Assembly (NCBI GenBank): GCA_028702245.1
Contig: JAQVPE010000029.1
Location: 1-7,646, forward strand
Direction of reading: 5' to 3'
Origin: Candidatus Izemoplasmatales bacterium
GTDB taxonomy: Bacteria > Bacillota_I > Bacilli_A > Izemoplasmatales > Hujiaoplasmataceae
DNA length: 7,646 bases
Shown here: piece after piece, positions 4,327 to 7,646 of the stretch
Numbering within the stretch: the stretch's first letter is position 1
Layout of the letters: each line of letters begins with the position of its first letter
Program-made: the position numbers and the translations under genes
The notes under the pieces: generated by a model
Database searches by the model: none
What the model saw: only the letters and a program-made list of their open reading frames with translations
Told to the model about the DNA's origin: nothing

Positions 4327-6534
4327 TTATCGACGAAATTTATTTTCTAGTTCTGTTTTGGGATCAAGCATTGAAAGCTGGAGCCTTTTTCGATCCAAGT
4401 CAACACCAACGACCCAAACTTTGACAATGTCGCCGACACTGACAACTTCCAATGGATGTCTGATATAGCGATTGCTCATCTTTGAGATGTGCACCAATCC
4501 GGCTTCTTTGATCCCGCAATCGATGAAAGCGCCAAAATCAACGACGTTCCTGACTGTTCCCTGAAGTTCCATGCCGGTTTTTAAATCTTCAAGATGAAGT
4601 AACTCGCTCTTAAGAAGCGGCTGCGGAAATTGTTCGCGAAGATCCCTTGTGGGAGCGACGAAAGCATCAAGAAGGTCGATCATCGTCACCGGATGGATAC
4701 CAAGCTTTTGTGCCAAAAGCGCAGCGTTTTGTTTCGCAATGATTTCAATGCAGCGTTTGGAACCGATTTCGCTTGGTTCGATTTCCAAGTGGTCTAATAC
4801 CTTTTTTGCCAATTCATAGCTTTCAGGATGAATCGGGGTTTTATCAAGGGGATTGTCGGAATCGAGGATCCTTAAGAAGCCGACGGCTTGTTCAAATGTT
4901 TTTGGCCCCATCTTAGATACTTTTTTGATCGATTCGCGATTATGGAAAGGCCCTTTCTCTTCGCGGTGGATCACAATGTTTTGTGCAACGGCAAATGAAA
5001 GGCCGGAAACAAATCTTAGTAGCGAGGCCGAAGCGGTGTTGACGTTGACACCAACTTGATTGACTGCGGTTGACACCACAAAATCAAGCGAATCAGTCAA
5101 CTTAGTTTGGGAAACATCGTGCTGGTATTGGCCAACGCCAATTGATTTTGGATCGATTTTGACAAGTTCGCTCAAAGGATCCTGCATCCTCCTGGCGATG
5201 CTGACGGCGGAACGCTCCTCGACTTGGAAATCGGGAAACTCGACGCGAGCGAGATCAGATGCGGAATATACCGAAGCCCCGGCTTCGCTGACGATCACGT
5301 ACTTGACCTCATGGTCAAGTTCTTTGATGACTTCGACCACAAACGCCTCGGTTTCTCTTGATGCAGTTCCGTTGCCGATGGCAATGATTTCAATTTGATA
5401 TTTATCAATATAATAGCGAAATTTCTTTTTGGCAGCATCATATTTCTGTGGTTCGATCTTTTCTCCCGGTCTTGATTCGTGGGGATAAACGACGCCTTTA
5501 TCGATAAACTTGCCAAAGGAATCGACGACGGCGAGTTTGCATCCGGTGCGAAACGCCGGATCGACGCCAAGAACCATCTTGCCTTTAAGCGGCGGCTGCA
5601 ATAACAAAGACCTTAGATTTTCAGAAAAGATGTGGATCGCCTGATCTTCAGCCTTATCGGTGAAATCATTCCGGATTTCCCGCTCGATGGAAGGACTGAT
5701 CAATCTTTTATAAGCATCCTCAATCGCTTCTCTGACAATATCGATAACCAATGATGTTTGTTTTCCGATGAAATGGGAATTCAAGTATTCAAGGATCGGT
5801 TCGGTCGCAATATCGATCTTAGCGGTGATGATCTTCTCTCTTTCGGCGCGGTTGATCGCCAAAATTCGATATAATTTGATGTTCCTCAATAGTTCTTCGT
5901 ACTCATAATAGTTTTGATATGTTTTGTAAGGGTCTTCCGCGCCTTTTTTTAGTGAAGTGACAAGATTGCCGTTTTTATATGTGTAATTTCTGATCCATTT
6001 TCTGTAATCGGCATTGTCGGACACCATTTCCGCTATGATGTGCTTAGCACCATCGATAGCTTCTATGGGAGTTGTGACTTCTTCGTTCAAAAACGGAGCC
6101 GTCACTTGATCAATGTCAAACTCGGAAGGATAAGTCAAAATGAGCTTAGCAAGAGGCTCCAGACCTTTTCTGATCGCCTCTGTGGCTTTTGTTTTCTTCT
6201 TTTCCCGATATGGCCGATAAATATCTTCGAGATCGACCAACTTTTCTGCTGCCTGAATCGCCAGTTTGACTTCTTCGGTCAACATTCCTTTTTCATCAAT
6301 CAGTCTCGTGATGTCTTCTTTGCGTTTCTCGAAGTTGACCGCATACTCGTATTCCTTTTCAATCGCGCGGATTTGTTCCTCGTCCAAAGATCCCGTCACC
6401 TCTTTGCGGTAACGGGCGATAAAGGGTACTGTCTGGCCTTCTTGAAGCAAATCGAGCACCGCCTTGACCTGAGCGATGCTGATTTTCTGGTTAATTGCTA
6501 CTTCTTTGATCAGAGTTTCATTCAAATATTCCAT
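4327..6534 (-). CDS. tex: Tex-family S1 RNA-binding/transcription accessory protein
   Basis: A 735-aa protein of normal Tex length, acting in the cytoplasm on nucleic acids; family members affect transcription and RNA turnover, but the exact reaction is not settled. An N-terminal helical Tex region (about 1-315) includes VPFIARYRKEVTGSLDEEQ (36-54) and LEDIYRPYREKKKTKATEA (102-120), both hallmarks. A YqgF/RNase H-like domain follows (VLGVDPAFRTGCKLAVVD at 321-338, IGNGTASRE at 386-394, SEAGASVYSAS at 416-426). A helix-hairpin-helix region spans about 486-556 (NTASASLLRFVSGL, then KMGPKTFEQAVGF). A C-terminal S1 domain spans about 655-722 (GTVRNVVDFGAFIDCG). The protein ends just after S1, without a long basic tail. 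The ATG at 6534 has only a weak GGGG-type ribosome binding site; a possible extended -10 lies at 6569-6577. The diguanylate cyclase gene follows 30 nt downstream. Confidence 0.97.
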   Translation of the reverse strand: MEYLNETLIKEVAINQKISIAQVKAVLDLLQEGQTVPFIARYRKEVTGSLDEEQIRAIEKEYEYAVNFEKRKEDITRLIDEKGMLTEEVKLAIQAAEKLVDLEDIYRPYREKKKTKATEAIRKGLEPLAKLILTYPSEFDIDQVTAPFLNEEVTTPIEAIDGAKHIIAEMVSDNADYRKWIRNYTYKNGNLVTSLKKGAEDPYKTYQNYYEYEELLRNIKLYRILAINRAEREKIITAKIDIATEPILEYLNSHFIGKQTSLVIDIVREAIEDAYKRLISPSIEREIRNDFTDKAEDQAIHIFSENLRSLLLQPPLKGKMVLGVDPAFRTGCKLAVVDSFGKFIDKGVVYPHESRPGEKIEPQKYDAAKKKFRYYIDKYQIEIIAIGNGTASRETEAFVVEVIKELDHEVKYVIVSEAGASVYSASDLARVEFPDFQVEERSAVSIARRMQDPLSELVKIDPKSIGVGQYQHDVSQTKLTDSLDFVVSTAVNQVGVNVNTASASLLRFVSGLSFAVAQNIVIHREEKGPFHNRESIKKVSKMGPKTFEQAVGFLRILDSDNPLDKTPIHPESYELAKKVLDHLEIEPSEIGSKRCIEIIAKQNAALLAQKLGIHPVTMIDLLDAFVAPTRDLREQFPQPLLKSELLHLEDLKTGMELQGTVRNVVDFGAFIDCGIKEAGLVHISKMSNRYIRHPLEVVSVGDIVKVWVVGVDLDRKRLQLSMLDPKTELENKFRR

Positions 6535-6568
6535 GTTTACCCCGGCTAAACTGACTATCTTATACCTG

Positions 6569-6577
6569 ATTTTATCA
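6569..6577 (-). promoter_or_regulatory. Possible extended -10 promoter for tex
   Basis: Between the terminator of the preceding gene and the tex start, the minus strand has TGATAAAAT, a TG-extended -10 with 5 of 6 matches to TATAAT. No good -35 is seen 17 nt upstream. A start near 6562 would give a 28-nt leader. A second candidate, TATAAG, lies at about 6559-6564. The gap after a strong terminator requires some promoter here, but which box is used is uncertain. Confidence 0.35.
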
Positions 6578-6595
6578 TATTCAACGAAAAAAAGG

Positions 6596-6619
6596 AATAA
6601 AAAAACCCTTTCGGGTTTT
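6596..6619 (-). terminator. Intrinsic terminator after the thioredoxin-like gene
   Basis: Thirteen bases after the TAA stop at 6633, minus-strand AAAACCC and GGGTTTT (arms 6613-6619 and 6602-6608) enclose a GAAA tetraloop, followed by a run of seven T (6599-6605, partly in the stem) and ATT. A compact, canonical rho-independent terminator that separates the acpS/thioredoxin-like transcript from tex. Confidence 0.88.
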
Positions 6620-6632
6620 AGTAGGAGAAATA

Positions 6633-7154
6633 TTAGTTAAACGGTTCGTACGTTCCTTCTTTGACTGAAGTCAATGCATCGACAACTGCGTCGGTGCCGA
6701 CATATACACCAGCGGGTTCACCGTCGACTACGGTTACCAGGAGCGGAGCCTGCAAGCCGGTCGTTACTTCGATCGCATCCAGAAAATCATCGAGATTCGT
6801 ATCTTTGTCAGTCATGTCAGTAGTGTTGGCGACCATGAAAACGCCACCGTTCTTAGTAATGCGATTTGCCAGTTTGAGGACATCTTTAGAAATGTCGCTG
6901 CAGCCTTCGCATTCATCGAAATAAAAATAAACCATGTATTTCTCGATGGGATTTTCACTTTCGTCTTCTTGAGTGAAAACATCCTCGTATTTTTCGACTT
7001 TTGTATAATCGGAATATTCGGGAACCCTCGTCGCAATGTCATAGACAAAAGCTATCAACACAAAAACGATGACTGCAATGATGACTCCGACAATGACTTG
7101 AAGAAGCATTTGTTCCGATGTTTGTTTTTTGAATCCTTTTTTGTAAGTGGCCAT
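6633..7154 (-). CDS. Membrane-anchored thioredoxin-like protein (CEGC)
   Basis: A 173-aa protein with a positively charged N-terminus (KKGFKK), one strong transmembrane segment at about 17-40, and a soluble domain from about 45 that should lie outside the cytoplasm. The domain resembles a thioredoxin fold: a strand YMVYFYFDECEGC carries a CxxC pair at Cys82 and Cys85 at the start of a helix, a second strand FMVAN follows at 106-110, and QAPLLVTVVDG (135-145) supplies Pro137 in the place of the cis-proline that faces the active site. A role in thiol-disulfide exchange of exported proteins is inferred. The CEGC dipeptide is unlike thioredoxin CGPC or DsbA CPHC, so redox direction cannot be predicted. 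There is no CcdA or DsbB partner in view. A GAGGTG site sets the ATG; a plausible promoter lies at 7176-7204, and acpS ends 59 nt upstream. Confidence 0.8.
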   Translation of the reverse strand: MATYKKGFKKQTSEQMLLQVIVGVIIAVIVFVLIAFVYDIATRVPEYSDYTKVEKYEDVFTQEDESENPIEKYMVYFYFDECEGCSDISKDVLKLANRITKNGGVFMVANTTDMTDKDTNLDDFLDAIEVTTGLQAPLLVTVVDGEPAGVYVGTDAVVDALTSVKEGTYEPFN

Positions 7155-7175
7155 ATTTTCACCTCAGCATTAATA

Positions 7176-7204
7176 ATTTTACTAAATGTCAATGGAATAT
7201 GCAA
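7176..7204 (-). promoter_or_regulatory. Possible promoter of the thioredoxin-like gene
   Basis: In the 59-nt gap after acpS the minus strand carries TTGCAT (7199-7204), a 17-nt spacer, and TAAAAT (7176-7181). The -35 is moderate and the -10 is 5 of 6. A start near 7169 precedes the GAGGTG ribosome site. A perfect TTGACA at 7187-7192 is too close to this -10 and has no -10 of its own at 16-18 nt. Confidence 0.45.
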
Positions 7205-7213
7205 GTTATATTT

Positions 7214-7567
7214 CTAATTGCCCTTTTTGCGTTCTTCAATGATGCAAAAGGCAATCGCATATTCGCGTTCGTGACTAAGCGAAAGCCAGACGGATAGTTG
7301 TTCTAAGGAGGGTTTTGCCAGAAACGGACGACCGTTTTCATCATTGAGGATGGTCATTTCCGTAAAAGCAAAAAAAAGTCCTGTTGTGGTGAACGCTTTG
7401 GTCAACGCTTCTTTGGCGGCGAATCGCGCCGCCAGGAATTCCTGTCTTCTCGAGGTTGAGGCAAACGCAAAATACAGTTTTCTCTCTTCAACGCTCAATA
7501 TCCGGTCGACATGCTTTTCTTCAATCCGCTCAACTTTGACAATGTCGGTTCCAATGCCTTTAATCAT
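7214..7567 (-). CDS. acpS: Holo-[acyl-carrier-protein] synthase
   Basis: A 117-aa cytoplasmic enzyme that transfers 4'-phosphopantetheine from CoA to the active serine of apo-ACP, making it competent for fatty-acid synthesis. Length is typical for the family. The N-terminal signature GIGTDIVKVERI (residues 4-15) supplies magnesium-binding Asp8; FLAARFAAKEALTKAF (44-59) supplies Glu53 and the conserved helix; NGRP (78-81) and the C-terminal LSLSHEREYAIAFC (95-108) complete the fold, with the usual SHE segment. All key residues are present, so it should be active. Its ATG overlaps the end of the whiA-like gene by 8 nt (ATGATTAA) and is preceded by AGAGGAAG, indicating coupled expression. The thioredoxin-like gene follows 59 nt downstream. 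Confidence 0.97.
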   Translation of the reverse strand: MIKGIGTDIVKVERIEEKHVDRILSVEERKLYFAFASTSRRQEFLAARFAAKEALTKAFTTTGLFFAFTEMTILNDENGRPFLAKPSLEQLSVWLSLSHEREYAIAFCIIEERKKGN

Positions 7568-7646
7568 GGTTTTCTTCCTCTATCAGTAATTTCCCCGCTA
7601 AATCCTTCATCGCCCGGAATCGATGATTAAGAGCAGACTTGGATAT
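7560..7646 (-). CDS. whiA: C-terminal end of a WhiA-like DNA-binding regulator (partial)
   Basis: Only the last 28 codons and the TAA stop are in the window; the frame enters from the right edge on a codon boundary. The visible tail begins ISKSALNHRFRAM and continues KDLAGKLL, which resembles the conserved C-terminal helix-turn-helix of WhiA (typically SKSGxNHRLRKL). WhiA proteins join a homing-endonuclease-like fold to this DNA-binding domain and are widespread in Gram-positive bacteria and mollicutes, where they affect cell division. The stop overlaps acpS by 8 nt, so the two are one transcription unit. The short fragment limits certainty, but the SKSxxNHR motif is distinctive. Confidence 0.75.
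   Translation of the reverse strand: MSKSALNHRFRAMKDLAGKLLIEEENHD

Noticed and set aside
5060..5398. Plus-strand open frames opposite tex (also 4853-5059 and 6040-6549)
   Set aside because: They lie entirely antisense to a full-length, well-conserved tex gene and show low-complexity, non-family-like translations.
6812..7048. Second minus-strand open frame inside the thioredoxin-like gene, and the one at 5295-5570 inside tex
   Set aside because: Out-of-frame shadows within convincing genes, with no start signals of their own.
7187..7192. Perfect minus-strand TTGACA upstream of the thioredoxin-like gene as its -35
   Set aside because: The nearest -10 (TAAAAT) is only 5 nt away and the position 17 nt downstream reads TGCTGA; the TTGCAT/TAAAAT pair fits better.

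Overview
The window reads almost entirely on the minus strand. It looks like a chromosomal segment from a low-GC Firmicutes/Tenericutes-type bacterium. Evidence for this is the AGGAGG-type ribosome binding sites, the whiA-acpS gene pair, two minus-strand serine tRNAs with encoded CCA, and AT-rich intergenic regions with compact intrinsic terminators. UGA acts as a stop (the 222-aa membrane protein ends in TGA and no long frame needs TGA as Trp), which argues against Mycoplasma-type code 4. An Acholeplasma/Izemoplasma-like or Erysipelotrichia-like host would fit, but the genus cannot be fixed from this sequence.

Layout, in the direction of transcription (right to left). (1) 7646-7214: the last 28 codons of a WhiA-like regulator overlap acpS (holo-ACP synthase) by 8 nt. 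(2) 7154-6633: a single-pass membrane protein with a thioredoxin-like domain and a CEGC motif, followed by a strong intrinsic terminator. (3) 6534-2713: tex (nucleic-acid-binding S1/YqgF protein) and, 30 nt later, a 7TM-PAS-GGDEF diguanylate cyclase, probably one transcript. (4) 2636-1968: a six-segment membrane protein of unknown function with a GTG start and its own likely promoter. (5) 1909-1668: tRNA-Ser(GCU) and tRNA-Ser(GGA), driven by a near-consensus promoter set inside a perfect 14-bp inverted repeat, separated by a nested hairpin and followed by three consecutive terminator-like hairpins. (6) 1520-1: a distinctly AT-richer block with a four-copy direct-repeat array of exactly 19-bp period, an XRE-family regulator, and the N-terminal 386 codons of a type III-like adenine methyltransferase (Mod) that runs off the left edge.

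Regions 1-5 look like conserved chromosomal backbone: lipid/ACP maturation, RNA metabolism, second-messenger signalling and tRNA. Region 6 looks like the start of an acquired restriction-modification island placed just past the 3' end of a tRNA cluster, a common insertion position. The regulator and methyltransferase overlap by 8 nt and share one promoter. That promoter's -35 region is overlaid by alternating CTATC/GATAG half-sites, which suggests autoregulation.

No clearly new multi-gene system is visible. The signals least explained by known features are the 19-bp-period repeat array (1453-1519) and the inverted repeat wrapped around the tRNA promoter (1916-1960).
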